DNA of 64,000 nucleotides from Pseudomonas chlororaphis subsp. aurantiaca (GCF_013466605.1 NZ_CP059162.1:1488001-1552000), one strand, 5' to 3'. Shown: positions 17,220-26,758, counted from the first letter of the stretch. The notes: generated by a model not told the origin, from the sequence alone. Numbers and translations are program-made.

Positions 17220-17858
17220 ATGACTTCTTCGCTGTTACTGGCCGTCCTTGCCTCGGGCTTTATCTACGGTATTACTCCAGGACCCGGCGTGCTGGCGGTA
17301 TTCGGTATCGGCGCGGCGCGCGGACGGCGAGCCGGGGCCGGCTTTCTCTGCGGGCATCTGCTGGGCGATGTGGTCTGGTGCAGCACCGCGCTGATCGCCA
17401 TCGTCGGCGCGCGGGAGATCGGCAGCAGCGCCTTCGATGTGCTCGGCGTGCTCAGTGGCCTTTATCTGTTCTGGCTCGGCCTGCGGGCGATCCGCAGCCG
17501 GCGCAGCAGCGGGCAGGAGCCCCAGGGCCCGGCGCGCCAGCCGTTCTGGCACGGCATTCTGTTCGGCCTGACCAACCCCAAGGCGTACCCGGTGGCCGTG
17601 GCGACGTTCACCGCGCTGCTGTCCAGTCGCGCCGAGCTGCTCAACTGGTCGATGCTGCCCTGGCTGATCTTCCTCAGTTTCCTCGGCGGTATCGGCGCAT
17701 ACGCTATTCTGATTGGCATCGTCGGTGCGCGGCGGGTGCGGACCCTGTATCAGCGCCACGAACTGGCTATCACCCGGCTTTGCGGCGTGATGTTCATCGG
17801 GTTTGCCATCAACGCCTTGCTGCATGCCGTTCCGGGATTGCTGGCGAACAAGGCATAA
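17220..17858 (+). CDS. LysE/RhtB-family amino-acid exporter
   Basis: 212 residues from ATG 17220; upstream in-frame codons carry no hydrophobic or conserved content. About six membrane helices are visible with the family hallmark YGITPGPGVLAVFG near the N-terminus and GLTNPKAYPVAVATF after the charged cytoplasmic loop. It is an inner-membrane exporter of amino acids or related solutes; substrate unknown. It lies between fosA and a diguanylate cyclase on the same strand. Confidence 0.87.
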   Translation: MTSSLLLAVLASGFIYGITPGPGVLAVFGIGAARGRRAGAGFLCGHLLGDVVWCSTALIAIVGAREIGSSAFDVLGVLSGLYLFWLGLRAIRSRRSSGQEPQGPARQPFWHGILFGLTNPKAYPVAVATFTALLSSRAELLNWSMLPWLIFLSFLGGIGAYAILIGIVGARRVRTLYQRHELAITRLCGVMFIGFAINALLHAVPGLLANKA

Positions 17859-17969
17859 AGGCTGTTCGCAAGGTTGCGACAGTCACGGACAAGCAGCGGC
17901 TTTGCGCCGCTGCCGGAACCCAGGGATTGATACTCGGCGCTTTATCTTCACAGGCAGTGTCGTTCCCTG

Positions 17970-19310
17970 ATGGCAACCAACAACTCCGCGCCCTTGGCCA
18001 GTTTCATCGACCTTCTGCTGGACGCCGTCTGCGCGGTGGATGTCGAAGGCCGTTTCGTCTTCGTCAGCGCCGCCTGCGAGCGGATTTTCGGCTACACGCC
18101 GGACGAACTGGTCGGCCGGCGCATGATCGAGCTGGTGCACCCCGCGGACCGCGCACGCACCCTGCAGGCCGCCGACCGGATCATGGCTGGCGAGCCCATG
18201 CCCAACTTCGAGAACCGTTACCTGCGCAAGGACGGGCAGGTCGCCCATATCCTCTGGTCGGCGCGCTGGTCCGAGGTCGACCAGCTGCGCATCGCCGTGG
18301 CCCGCGACATCACCGAACGCAAGCAGGCCGAGTCACGGCAGGCGGCGCTGTATGCGATTTCCGAAGCGGCCCATGCCGCCGAGGACCTGCTGGCGTTGTT
18401 CCGGCGCGTGCACCGGATCATCGGGGAATGGCTGCCGGCGCTGAATTTTTCCGTCGCGCTGTACGACGAGCAATGCCAGGCGCTGAGCTTTCCCTATCAC
18501 GTCGACGACCGCGAGCGTTGCCCGGAGCAGCCGGGCACGCTGACCGGCAGCCTGTGTGCCGAGGTGATCCGCAGCGGCCAGCCGTTGCTGCTGACCCCTG
18601 ACGATTATGTGCCGCTGCCGGATGCCAGCGCCGACCCGCATTCACCCTGCTGGCTCGGTGTCCCGCTGAATTCGCAGAAGGGCACCATCGGCGCGCTGGT
18701 CGTCAAGAGCGCGCCGGGCGACGAGCGATACACCGAGCAGGACAAGGAGCTGCTGCAATACGTCTGCGCCCAGCTCGCCACCGCCATCGAGCGCAAGCAG
18801 CTGCATGCGCGCCTGCAGTACATGGCCCAGTACGACCAGCTGACCCAGTTGCCCAACCGCGAATTGCTCCGCGAGCGCCTGCGCAGCGCCCTGGCCCGTG
18901 CCCGTCGCGAGTCCGGGCGCATGGCCTTGCTCTACGTCGACCTGGACCGGTTCAAGCAGGTCAACGACACCTTTGGCCACGCCGTGGGCGACATGCTGTT
19001 GCAGGCCGTGGCCAACCGGCTCAAGGCCTGCGTGCGCGAAAGCGATACCGTGGCGCGGATCGGTGGCGATGAGTTCGTGGTGCTGCTCGGCTGTATCCAG
19101 CACGCGGAAGATGCCGGCATCGTCGCCGGCAAGATTCGCCAGGCACTCAACGAGCCGCTGCGCCTGGATGGCCATCAGCTGAGCATTCTGCCGAGCATCG
19201 GTATCGGCCTGTTCCCCGAACACGGCCATGACGAAAAGCAGTTGTTCAAGCACGCCGACGAGGCGATGTACGCGGCCAAGCGCGCCCAGCGCAGCCCGTC
19301 CCGCGCCTGA
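17970..19310 (+). CDS. PAS-GAF-GGDEF diguanylate cyclase
   Basis: 446 residues. A PAS domain is at about 10-120 (VDVEGRFVFVSAACERIFGYTPDELVG) with a PAC-like tail (FENRYLRKDGQV, ARDITERKQAE). A GAF domain is at about 130-270 and a GGDEF domain at about 285-440. The active site GGDEF is intact at 365-369, and an RESD inhibitory site stands five residues upstream at 356-359. The protein should therefore make c-di-GMP with product inhibition. It is cytoplasmic, with no membrane segment. The signal sensed by PAS/GAF is unknown. Confidence 0.92.
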   Translation: MATNNSAPLASFIDLLLDAVCAVDVEGRFVFVSAACERIFGYTPDELVGRRMIELVHPADRARTLQAADRIMAGEPMPNFENRYLRKDGQVAHILWSARWSEVDQLRIAVARDITERKQAESRQAALYAISEAAHAAEDLLALFRRVHRIIGEWLPALNFSVALYDEQCQALSFPYHVDDRERCPEQPGTLTGSLCAEVIRSGQPLLLTPDDYVPLPDASADPHSPCWLGVPLNSQKGTIGALVVKSAPGDERYTEQDKELLQYVCAQLATAIERKQLHARLQYMAQYDQLTQLPNRELLRERLRSALARARRESGRMALLYVDLDRFKQVNDTFGHAVGDMLLQAVANRLKACVRESDTVARIGGDEFVVLLGCIQHAEDAGIVAGKIRQALNEPLRLDGHQLSILPSIGIGLFPEHGHDEKQLFKHADEAMYAAKRAQRSPSRA

Positions 19311-19448
19311 CAGAGGCGGTGGGTCTCACCGTTTTTTTGCCAACCGTTCGTCGTGGCCGATACAACTTTTTCAAACCTTCGATGGCCTGAAAACTCTCAC
19401 TCTGTGCAGGCGCCGTGCGCCGTCACCTGATCAAAGGAGGCCGACACC

Positions 19449-19973
19449 ATGAGCTTCATGGCCACCCATCTGTCCCGCACCGGCTTCGCGCTGTTGCTCG
19501 GCCTCAGTGCCAGCGCAGCGTTCGCCCAGTCCCCCGCGGAGTTTATCGACGACGCCTCGGCCAAGGGCATGGCCGACATCGAGGCCAGTCGCCTGGCCCA
19601 TCAGAAGACGTCCTCCAAGGCCGTCAAGGACTACACCATCGTGGTCATCAACGACCGCACCACCGCCAACCAGCACCTGGCGAAAATCGCCAAGAAACTC
19701 GACCTGCCCGTGGCGCCCCGGGAAGAAGTGATCAGCAAGGCCAAGGCGCTGATCCCCGAGGTCCCGGAAGGCGAAGCCTTCGACGCCGCCTATGCCGAGA
19801 GCCAGGTCAAGGCCACCGAAGAGGCCATCGAGCAGATCCAGCAACAGGCCGAAATCACCGAGGTCCCGGAACTCAAGGCTTTTGCCGAAGAGACCCTGCC
19901 GAAACTGCAAAACCACCTGCAAATGGCCAAGGCCCTCAAGGCTGGCCGGCCTCTGGACCAGTTGGATGGCTGA
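19449..19973 (+). CDS. Periplasmic DUF4142 protein
   Basis: 174 residues with a signal peptide of about 26 residues ending AFA. The rest is an alpha-helical ferritin-like DUF4142 domain (FIDDASAKGMADIEASRLAHQK, and a NDRTTANQHLAKIAKKL segment). The function of the family is unknown; periplasmic location is expected. A strong AAAGGAGG ribosome binding site precedes ATG 19449. A second in-frame ATG four codons in is possible. Confidence 0.88.
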   Translation: MSFMATHLSRTGFALLLGLSASAAFAQSPAEFIDDASAKGMADIEASRLAHQKTSSKAVKDYTIVVINDRTTANQHLAKIAKKLDLPVAPREEVISKAKALIPEVPEGEAFDAAYAESQVKATEEAIEQIQQQAEITEVPELKAFAEETLPKLQNHLQMAKALKAGRPLDQLDG

Positions 19974-20065
19974 GGGCCGTCCCGCCGCGGCTGCGCCTTC
20001 AGGCCTGGCCTGAAGGCGCATCGCGTCCAGTGTCGCCGTTCCCCCCAGGCATTTTCAGCATCGAT

Positions 20066-20464
20066 TCAACTCGGCTTCTGCTGTTGCTCCGGCGGTAGCT
20101 CATCCAGCTTCAAGGGTTCGCCCTCGCCGATTTCCTTGTATTCCTGGCGCAGCTTCTCCAACTGCTCGAGATCCAGCCCATCCAGGCTCAGCAACGCATT
20201 GTGCGCATCCTTGGTGGCGCGCAGCAGCTCGTCGATCTTCAAATGCAGGATGTCGTTGTCGCGGTTCTGGGTGTTCTGGATCAGGAACACCATCAGGAAG
20301 GTGATGATGGTGGTAGAGGTATTGATGACCAACTGCCAGGTATCGTTGAAACCAAAGACCGGCCCGCTCATGCCCCAGATCGCAATCAACGCCAGCGCGA
20401 TCAGGAAGGTCCCCGGACTGCCGGCCCACAGCGACAGCTTCTGCGAGAATTTGGCGAATTTCAT
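20066..20464 (-). CDS. Low-affinity iron permease family (PF04120) membrane protein
   Basis: 132 residues from ATG 20464, preceded by a GGGGAAA ribosome binding site. Two membrane helices (about 17-38 and 43-63) bracket a GFNDTWQLVINTSTTIITFLMVFLIQNTQNRD segment typical of this small family. A soluble coiled C-terminal tail follows. Despite the family name, iron transport by the bacterial members is not established. Confidence 0.85.
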   Translation of the reverse strand: MKFAKFSQKLSLWAGSPGTFLIALALIAIWGMSGPVFGFNDTWQLVINTSTTIITFLMVFLIQNTQNRDNDILHLKIDELLRATKDAHNALLSLDGLDLEQLEKLRQEYKEIGEGEPLKLDELPPEQQQKPS

Positions 20465-20704
20465 TGTCGTTTCCCCTGTGCGGCGGCATCTGAAATTCAG
20501 ACATCGGCGGTAGGGGGAAAATTCTTTTTTGTGCTCGCCCTCTTTGGCGGCAGGGCTTGCATCCGTTCGGTCGTCAGAGATCCTGCCCCGGTGTTCTTTC
20601 GAGAATGGGCGGAATCTTTCTTTGTGGCGGTTTGTGTCTAGTATCAATGGCAGTCAATTTGCCACCACGCTCATACACGGATCGGAACAGGTAAGAGGCC
20701 ACTC

Positions 20705-21790
20705 ATGGAATTTTTCGAGAAGTTAACCAGTCTTGCTGCCAAGGTACGTCTGCAGGGAGCAGCTATTCAGACGGAGGAAGCGACAAAAAATGCTTTTGTC
20801 ATGCCTTTCATCAGTACGGTATTGGGCTATGACGTATTCGATCCGACGGAGGTGACGCCAGAATTTGTCTGCGATATTGGAACCAAGAAGGGCGAGAAGA
20901 TCGATTACGCGATTATGAAAGATGGGGAGGTTCAGATCCTCATCGAGTGCAAGAAGATCGGCGAGCCGTTGCATATCAATCATGCATCGCAATTGTTTCG
21001 TTACTTCCATGTCACCAGCGCGCGGATTTCCATCCTTACCAATGGCCAGGTGTATAAGTTTTTCACCGACCTGGATGCTCCCAACAAAATGGATGAGAAA
21101 CCTTTCCTTGAACTGGATCTGCTCGATATCGACGAGTATTCGGTACCAGAGCTGACCAAGCTGACCAAGTCGTCTTTTGATGTGGAGTCGATTATCAGCG
21201 CGGCAGGTGAGCTGAAGTATGTTAGCCAGATCAAAAAAGTCATCGCTTCTCAGGTTAGTAAGCCAGACGATGACTTCGTCAAAGTCTTTGCATCGCGGGT
21301 GTACGACGGAGTGATTACCCAAAAAGTCCGTGAGCAGTTTTATGAGCTGACTCGAAAAGCGGTGGGGCAATTTCTCAATGATCAAATCAATGATCGTCTC
21401 AAGTCTGCAATGAGTGGCGCGATCCAGCCGTCTCTTGCGGTTGCCTCAGCCTCTGGAACGGGGAATGCCGATAACGATCATGCAGAAGCAGCGGACGATA
21501 AAGTGCTGACGACGTTGGAGGAGCTTGAGGGGTATCACATCGTACGTGCGGTGGTTCGCTCCGTGGTCGATGCCAAACGTATTGTCCAAAGGGACACTCA
21601 GAGTTACTTCGGTATCTTGCTCGACGACAATAACCGAAAACCGATTTGCCGACTGCATTTCAACCGTTCACAAAAGTACATCGGGATTTTTGACGAGGAA
21701 AAGAATGAGACCCGTCATCCGATCAACTCTGTCGATGAAATCTACGAGTACTCCGATCACCTGAAAAAAACCGTCGGGTATTACGACTAG
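20705..21790 (+). CDS. Orphan type I restriction R-like nuclease-domain protein
   Basis: 361 residues. The N-terminal half has the PD-(D/E)XK layout of HSDR_N_2/COG4748. It shows Glu24/25, Asp67 in KIDYAI, Glu81-x-Lys83 in LIECKK, and a QxxxY motif at 96-100 (QLFRYF) as in type I restriction subunits. There is no helicase region, and no methylase or specificity gene lies nearby. The C-terminal part (about 265-361) is a separate small domain after a Ser/Ala-rich linker. The gene is visibly AT-richer with different codon use than its neighbours, suggesting transfer. A terminator follows. The function is unproven. Confidence 0.8.
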   Translation: MEFFEKLTSLAAKVRLQGAAIQTEEATKNAFVMPFISTVLGYDVFDPTEVTPEFVCDIGTKKGEKIDYAIMKDGEVQILIECKKIGEPLHINHASQLFRYFHVTSARISILTNGQVYKFFTDLDAPNKMDEKPFLELDLLDIDEYSVPELTKLTKSSFDVESIISAAGELKYVSQIKKVIASQVSKPDDDFVKVFASRVYDGVITQKVREQFYELTRKAVGQFLNDQINDRLKSAMSGAIQPSLAVASASGTGNADNDHAEAADDKVLTTLEELEGYHIVRAVVRSVVDAKRIVQRDTQSYFGILLDDNNRKPICRLHFNRSQKYIGIFDEEKNETRHPINSVDEIYEYSDHLKKTVGYYD

Positions 21791-21817
21791 AAAATCTGCA
21801 TTTGGTACGAGTTAAAG

Positions 21818-21845
21818 AACCGGCGGGCTACGCCGGTTTTTTTAT
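21818..21845 (+). terminator. Rho-independent terminator after the nuclease-like gene
   Basis: AACCGGCG, loop GGCTA, CGCCGGTT, followed by TTTTT; the stem is 8 bp, 27 bp after the stop codon. Confidence 0.93.
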
Positions 21846-21860
21846 GTCTGACTCACTCCG

Positions 21861-22091
21861 TCAGCGTCGCCTCGATCCCCCGCTTGAAATACCCAGCACC
21901 TGGCACTGAGTGTCGACCAGCATGAAGCTGATCTCGCAGGTTTCGGCGCTACCAATGGCGATCTTGTAGATCAGCACGCTGTGCTCGGCGCACAAAGCGA
22001 TGATCCGGTCACGGATATGAAAGACCTGACCGAGGCTGGCAACTAGGTTCAAAGCGTCATCGGCCTCGCCGACCTGGGCCCTCAGCTCCAA
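21861..22091 (-). other. Short open frame, possible gene remnant
   Basis: An uninterrupted 76-codon frame whose only upstream start is TTG 22091, with a stop 11 codons further up and no ribosome binding site. The product begins ELRAQVGEADDALNLVASL and contains VFHIRDRIIALCAEHSVLIYKIAIG. It is not low-complexity, but I cannot match it to a family. It could be the tail of a decayed gene next to the low-G+C nuclease-like gene, or chance. Confidence 0.25.
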
Positions 22092-22151
22092 TGCGCCACC
22101 GACCTGGCTCCCTGCCTTCGCCTATCAAGAGCACTTGAGCGGGATCTCGGA

Positions 22152-23024
22152 TTAGCCGCGGGAACCGCTGATTTCACGCTGGAACGCCGCTTGTGCCCGG
22201 GCACAGGTGAGGATGCGGTAGCGTGTGCTGCGTGAGACGTTTTGGTCGCGAAAGCGCTGGTACACCGGCTGGAAGACGGTGCGATCCAGGTTGGGCTGCT
22301 CCGCGTTCAGGTAGGCCTCGCAAAGCCGGTCGTAATCCTGCTGCAAGATGAAGCGCCGGAACCAGAAGCGGTAGAAGTAACCCAGCAGGAAACCCAGGCT
22401 GAAATCGCGGTCGAGTACCAAGTGGGCGCAGCACTCGAAGTCGATCAGGCGCAGTCGGCCATCGGCGGCGACCAGAATGTTTTTCGGGTGAGGGTCCATG
22501 TGCACGAAGTCGTCGTCGAGCATCTGGCCGAACAGTCGGAAGATCGTCGGCAACAGGGTTTCAGCCTGCTCGGGATGGGCCAGCAAGCGGTCGTCGACGC
22601 TGCAATGATCGGCCCAGAAACCCACCAGCAAGTACTCTTCGCGCAGGAATGGAAAACGCCCCTTGTAGCCAAATGCCGAGACTCGGGGCGAGAGGACGGA
22701 TTTGCCTGACACCACCGACAGGTTGATGAACTCGTTGGTCAGGTCGTGCAGGCCGAAGCTGCGCTTGAGGCCGAGGAAGTTCTGCAGCTGCTTTTTCCAG
22801 TGAGTCAGGCGGTTGCGTTTGAGCACCCATTGGTGTTCGCCTTCGAGCAGGAACACCCCCCGAGTGTCTTCCGGAATATCCAGCGTGGGGTATTGCTCGG
22901 GCTTGGCAAAAAAACAACGTATCAGTGTGTCCAGTTCGTGCCGGTGGGATGGATCGAAATGGAAGGTCACGCCATCGATCTGCTGCCGATGCAGCGTTCG
23001 GGTGAAGCTCCTGAGGTGAAGCAT
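22152..23024 (-). CDS. Lipopolysaccharide-kinase-like (InaA/YrbL type) protein
   Basis: 290 residues from ATG 23024 (AGGAAC upstream); an in-frame ATG at 23114 with AGGACC is an alternative adding 30 residues. Kinase-fold motifs are visible: Lys69 in WVLKR, Glu98 in LTNEFI, the catalytic loop HMDPHPKN at 175-182 and the metal-binding IDFE at 194-197. This matches the small RIO/LPS-kinase-like group (InaA, YrbL, WaaP relatives). The substrate could be lipopolysaccharide core or a protein. It stands alone, away from any LPS cluster. Confidence 0.8.
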   Translation of the reverse strand: MLHLRSFTRTLHRQQIDGVTFHFDPSHRHELDTLIRCFFAKPEQYPTLDIPEDTRGVFLLEGEHQWVLKRNRLTHWKKQLQNFLGLKRSFGLHDLTNEFINLSVVSGKSVLSPRVSAFGYKGRFPFLREEYLLVGFWADHCSVDDRLLAHPEQAETLLPTIFRLFGQMLDDDFVHMDPHPKNILVAADGRLRLIDFECCAHLVLDRDFSLGFLLGYFYRFWFRRFILQQDYDRLCEAYLNAEQPNLDRTVFQPVYQRFRDQNVSRSTRYRILTCARAQAAFQREISGSRG

Positions 23025-23246
23025 GTAGGGTTCCTGGCCTTGGATGGCGAACGAGGAGGGGCGCTGTGAGCCTGCGCTGAAACGCGAGCCGAAAGGGCGC
23101 GCATCATAATTCATCGCAGGTCCTGGCGTTCACGAAATTCATCCAGGTTGTGCGGCCTTGCGTGCCCTGGTGCTGGAAAAAACCATGCAGCGATTTGTCC
23201 TGCCGCAGACTGTGTTGGCCGGGCCTGAGCCGGCTGGTGGACTGCT

Positions 23247-24023
23247 TCAGTGCGCGGCATTCTGCCGGAACTGCCGTGGGCTGACGCCGGTCAGGGCCTT
23301 GAACTGGCGGCTGAAGGCGCTGTGGTCGGTGTAGCCGCATTGCAGGGCGACGTCGGTGATCGGCAGTTCGCCGAGCAGCAGGCGCGAGGCGTGTTCCAGG
23401 CGCACCTTGTGGATCATCTGCCGCGGGGTGAGGTGGAAGATGCGTTTGCAGTAGCGCTCCAGCTGGGCGATGGACAGGTCGGCGATGTGGGTCAGGTCGT
23501 CGAGGCGGATGGCTTCGTTGTAGTGCTCGCGGATATGCCGGTCCACCGCGGCCAGGCGTTCGTAGGCCGGGTGCGCGTCGCGGGCGGCCTGCAGGTCGAG
23601 GGAGATGCCGGCCATGCCGATGATCCGCCCGTCGCGCCCGTGCAGCGGCAGCTTGTGGGTCAGGCACCAGCCGGGTTCGCGGCTGCCGTACAGGTGCAGT
23701 TCCAGCTGGCCCTTGATGGTGATGCCCTGGCGCAGCACGCGCTGGTCCTGCTCGGTATAGACCGGGCCGAGCACGGCGGGAAACACCTCGGCCGAGGTCT
23801 TGCCCAGCAGCGGCGCGACGTTCTTGAAACCGCAGCGCTGGGCCAGGGTCAGGTTGGCGGTGAGGTAGCGGGCCTGCAGGTCCTTGATGAAAAACACCGC
23901 GTTGGGCAGGGTGTCGAGCAGCGGGATCACCAGGGCCATGCTGCCCAGCAGGTCGTGAATATTCTCGGGCGCCTGGCTGGCGATGGCTTCGGGCAGGCGG
24001 TGCAACTGAGCGGTGTCGATCAT
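23247..24023 (-). CDS. lhpR: AraC-family regulator with PAS domain, probably of the hydroxyproline cluster
   Basis: 258 residues from ATG 24023. The N-terminal PAS-like domain is at about 30-140 (LPNAVFFIKDLQARYLTANL, PGWCLTHKLPLHGRDGRIIGMAGISLD). The C-terminal AraC domain with two helix-turn-helix motifs is at about 160-255 (LSIAQLERYCKRIFHLTPRQMIHKVR, LQCGYTDHSAFSRQFKALTGVSPRQFR). It lies 113 bp after the last lhp dehydrogenase gene on the same strand, so control of that pathway is likely. The lhpR name rests on position and domain type. Confidence 0.8.
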   Translation of the reverse strand: MIDTAQLHRLPEAIASQAPENIHDLLGSMALVIPLLDTLPNAVFFIKDLQARYLTANLTLAQRCGFKNVAPLLGKTSAEVFPAVLGPVYTEQDQRVLRQGITIKGQLELHLYGSREPGWCLTHKLPLHGRDGRIIGMAGISLDLQAARDAHPAYERLAAVDRHIREHYNEAIRLDDLTHIADLSIAQLERYCKRIFHLTPRQMIHKVRLEHASRLLLGELPITDVALQCGYTDHSAFSRQFKALTGVSPRQFRQNAAH

Positions 24024-24135
24024 CAAGGGCTGCTCTTGTTATGGGGCGGGGGGCGCCCCGCGACTTTGGGTCTACTGGCTCATCCTTGAATCCCACGGCG
24101 CCGTTGGCGGGCAGTCAGCGGCAACGGTCTGCTCG

Positions 24136-25398
24136 TCACTTCGCGCTGGGCGTCGACTCCATCAGCAAGGTCTCGATCCGCGCGGGCACCAGGGGCGCTC
24201 GTGGTGTCGGCGCGGTCCAGCCGAACAGGGCCTGTGCCGCCGTGGCGCAGACCCGTCCCTGGCAGGCGCCCATGCCGCAGCGGCTGTGCAGTTTGGCCTC
24301 GCTCCAGCTCGCTTCGCCAGCCACGGCGGCGTACGGCACATCCTCGCAACGGCACAGCAGCGTATCAGCTCGCGCCAGGCGCAGAAGCGCCGGTTGCAGG
24401 GCGAAGGTTTCACTCACTCGCTCGGCGAACGCCTGCCAATGGGCCCGGCGCTGGATCATCGCGGTGGCCTCCCGGGTCTGCCCGCTGGCGGCCAGCCCGG
24501 CGATCTCGCCTTCGACCCTCGCCAGTTCGCTGCCGCCGATCCCGGTGCACTCGCCGGCCGCGTAGACCCGGGCGAGGCTGGTGCCCTGGTAACGGTCCAC
24601 TGCAATCGCGTTGGCTTGCAGCTGGCAGCCGAGGTGGCTGGCCAGGGTGGTGTTGGGCACCAGGCCGAAACCGCAGGCAAGACGCTCGCAGGGTATTTCC
24701 CGCACCTGTTCGCCCTGCTGGATGCGCACCGCTTCCAGGCGATCATCGCCCAGGGCTTCGAGCACATGGGCGTTGCAGCGATAGGAAGTGGTGGCCAGTC
24801 CGGCGGCCTGGCTGAGCTTGGCCGGCCAGCGCCAGAGCCCGGCAGTGAAGGTCGCCAGCGCGGCCAGCGGGGCCTGTTCCAGGACCGCCTCGACCCGGGC
24901 GCCGGCCTGGCGGGCGGTGGCGGCGCTGGCCAGCAGCAATGGCCCGCTGCCGGCGATGACCACCCGCTCGCCGGCCACGGCCAGGCCGTTTTTCAGCAGC
25001 GCCTGCAAGGCCCCCGCGCCCGTCACTCCGGGCAAGGTCCAGCCGGGGAAGGGCAGCAGCAGTTCGCGGGCGCCGCAGCACAGAATCAGGCTCTGGTACT
25101 GGACCAGTAGAGCCTGCTCGGCATCTTCCAACAGCAGGGCATTGGCACCGGCGCCGGCCACCACCCGGGTGCCGGGCAGGTAGCGCAGCTGCGGATGCTC
25201 CAATACCTGCAAGGCATCGCGAGCGCTACCGTTGAGCGTGACGCCGGGCCCGTTGCGCCAGATCTGGCCGCCGGGGCGCGGGTTGTCGTCGAGCAGGATG
25301 ATGGAGAGCTCGCTGTGGCTCACTGCCCGGGCCGCCGCGAGGCCGGCCGGGCCACTGCCGACGATGAGGATGTCGCAGCTCAGGCGTTGTTGGCTCAT
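24136..25398 (-). CDS. lhpE: D-hydroxyproline dehydrogenase, FAD/NAD(P)-type subunit
   Basis: 420 residues from ATG 25398. The N-terminal FAD site is LIVGSGPAGLAAARA (14-19 core), and a second Rossmann motif is VVIAGSGPLLLASA. The C-terminus carries a BFD-like Cys cluster (Cys349, Cys351, Cys374, Cys379) for an iron-sulfur centre. It resembles HcnB/OoxA subunits. With the two preceding genes it forms the three-subunit membrane-linked dehydrogenase that oxidises cis-4-hydroxy-D-proline to pyrroline-4-hydroxy-2-carboxylate. Its start overlaps the end of the 2Fe-2S gene by 4 bp, indicating coupling. Confidence 0.88.
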   Translation of the reverse strand: MSQQRLSCDILIVGSGPAGLAAARAVSHSELSIILLDDNPRPGGQIWRNGPGVTLNGSARDALQVLEHPQLRYLPGTRVVAGAGANALLLEDAEQALLVQYQSLILCCGARELLLPFPGWTLPGVTGAGALQALLKNGLAVAGERVVIAGSGPLLLASAATARQAGARVEAVLEQAPLAALATFTAGLWRWPAKLSQAAGLATTSYRCNAHVLEALGDDRLEAVRIQQGEQVREIPCERLACGFGLVPNTTLASHLGCQLQANAIAVDRYQGTSLARVYAAGECTGIGGSELARVEGEIAGLAASGQTREATAMIQRRAHWQAFAERVSETFALQPALLRLARADTLLCRCEDVPYAAVAGEASWSEAKLHSRCGMGACQGRVCATAAQALFGWTAPTPRAPLVPARIETLLMESTPSAK

Positions 25399-25628
25399 GG
25401 CGTACGCTCCACGTGCATGCCTTCGCGGCACAGGGTCTGGCAGGCCAGTTGGCGCCGGCCGTCGATGGTCATGCGGCATTCCTGGCAGATGCCCATGCCG
25501 CAGAAGGGCGCCCGGGGCTGGCCAGTGCAGGAGGTTCGGGTACGTGGGTCGCCGCTGGCGGCGATGGCGGCGGCGACGCTCAGGCCATCGCGCACGGTCA
25601 GCGCCTGACGGTCCAGGTAAATGATCAT
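25395..25628 (-). CDS. lhpF: D-hydroxyproline dehydrogenase, 2Fe-2S subunit
   Basis: 77 residues, a small ferredoxin-like HcnA-type protein. Cysteines Cys43, Cys48 and Cys51 (CGMGICQEC) plus Cys63 (LACQTL) supply the plant-type [2Fe-2S] ligands; Cys34 and Cys67 are extra. It should pass electrons between the FAD subunits. It overlaps its neighbours by 4 bp on both sides (ATGA joints), so the three subunit genes are translated together. Confidence 0.9.
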   Translation of the reverse strand: MIIYLDRQALTVRDGLSVAAAIAASGDPRTRTSCTGQPRAPFCGMGICQECRMTIDGRRQLACQTLCREGMHVERTP

Positions 25629-26758
25629 GGGGCGCTTCCTGTCAGGGGGGCGTTCAACTCGGCGAAGCGTTGGGGGCGATAGGCCTGGGCGTCGATATCC
25701 GGCCGTTCGCCGAGCATCAGGCTGGTCAGCAGCCGGCCGCTGCCGGGGGCGGTGGTGACGCCCAGGCCTTCATGACCGACCGCCAGCCACAGGCCTGTGT
25801 GTCGCGGGTGTTCGCCAAGGATCGGCAGGCCGTCCGGGGTGGCGGCGCGAAAGCCGGTCCAGGCGCGGATACCGTTCAATTGCGCGAGCCCCGGCAGGTA
25901 GGTCACGGCCCGTTGCAGCATCGGCGTCAGCACCTCGGGCTCGATGGCCGGGTCTAGGCTGTCGAACTGGCGGGACGAGCCGATCAGCAATTGTCCGGTC
26001 GGCCGTGGCTGCACATTGAACGCCACCGAGGTGCCGTTGCTGGCGTGGGCGCTGGCGGCGTAGCCCAGCTCCACCAGTTGGTGGGACACCTGTCGGGGGT
26101 AACGATCGGTGATCAGCAGGTGGCCCTTCTTCGGCCGCAACGGCAACTCCGGCAGCAGGTTCCTGACCGCCAGACCGTTAGCCAGCACCACGTACTCGGC
26201 ACGCAACACACGGCCGTCATCCAGCTCCACGCGATGGGCGGCGATGGCGCTGACCGTGGCCCGCTCGCAGCTGATCCCCGGCGTGTTGTGCAACAGCCAG
26301 TGGGCCGTGGCCGGGGCGTAGAGAATGCCGTCGCCGGGGATCTTCAAGGCGCCGCCAAGACCTTTGCGCAACATGGGTTCGAGTTCGGCCAGGGTCGTGT
26401 CGCTGATCAACTCGCCCGCCACGCCGTGCTGGGCCAGGTTGATTTGCTTGGCCCGGGCCAGGTCCATTTCCGCCCGGTCCGCGGCCAGCCACAGGGTGCC
26501 GCAATTGCGGTAGGCGCAGGCGGCCGGCAGGTGTGTGCGCAGCTGGTTCCACAGGTCGATGGAGTAGTGACTCAGCGCCAGTTCGGCGGGGTTGTCGTCC
26601 ATCGCCACCAGGTGGCCCATGCCCGCGCCGGTGGCGCCGCCGCTGGCGTTGTCGAGCACCCGCACCCGCAGACCGCGGCCGGCCATTTCGTGGGCGCAGG
26701 CGGCCCCGATAATGCCGCCGCCAATCACCAGCACGTCGGCTTCGGACGGCTCGCTCAC
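25625..26758 (-). CDS. lhpB: D-hydroxyproline dehydrogenase, DAO-type FAD subunit
   Basis: 377 residues from GTG 26758, which overlaps the epimerase stop codon (GTGA). An open frame upstream of this GTG lies antiparallel in phase to the epimerase gene and is not coding. The DAO-family FAD motif [21 protein letters not shown] is near the N-terminus, and a [19 protein letters not shown] motif near the C-terminus closes the FAD site. It is the catalytic subunit oxidising cis-4-hydroxy-D-proline. The alternative, a D-amino-acid dehydrogenase of other specificity, is unlikely given the operon. Confidence 0.88.
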   Translation of the reverse strand: MSEPSEADVLVIGGGIIGAACAHEMAGRGLRVRVLDNASGGATGAGMGHLVAMDDNPAELALSHYSIDLWNQLRTHLPAACAYRNCGTLWLAADRAEMDLARAKQINLAQHGVAGELISDTTLAELEPMLRKGLGGALKIPGDGILYAPATAHWLLHNTPGISCERATVSAIAAHRVELDDGRVLRAEYVVLANGLAVRNLLPELPLRPKKGHLLITDRYPRQVSHQLVELGYAASAHASNGTSVAFNVQPRPTGQLLIGSSRQFDSLDPAIEPEVLTPMLQRAVTYLPGLAQLNGIRAWTGFRAATPDGLPILGEHPRHTGLWLAVGHEGLGVTTAPGSGRLLTSLMLGERPDIDAQAYRPQRFAELNAPLTGSAP

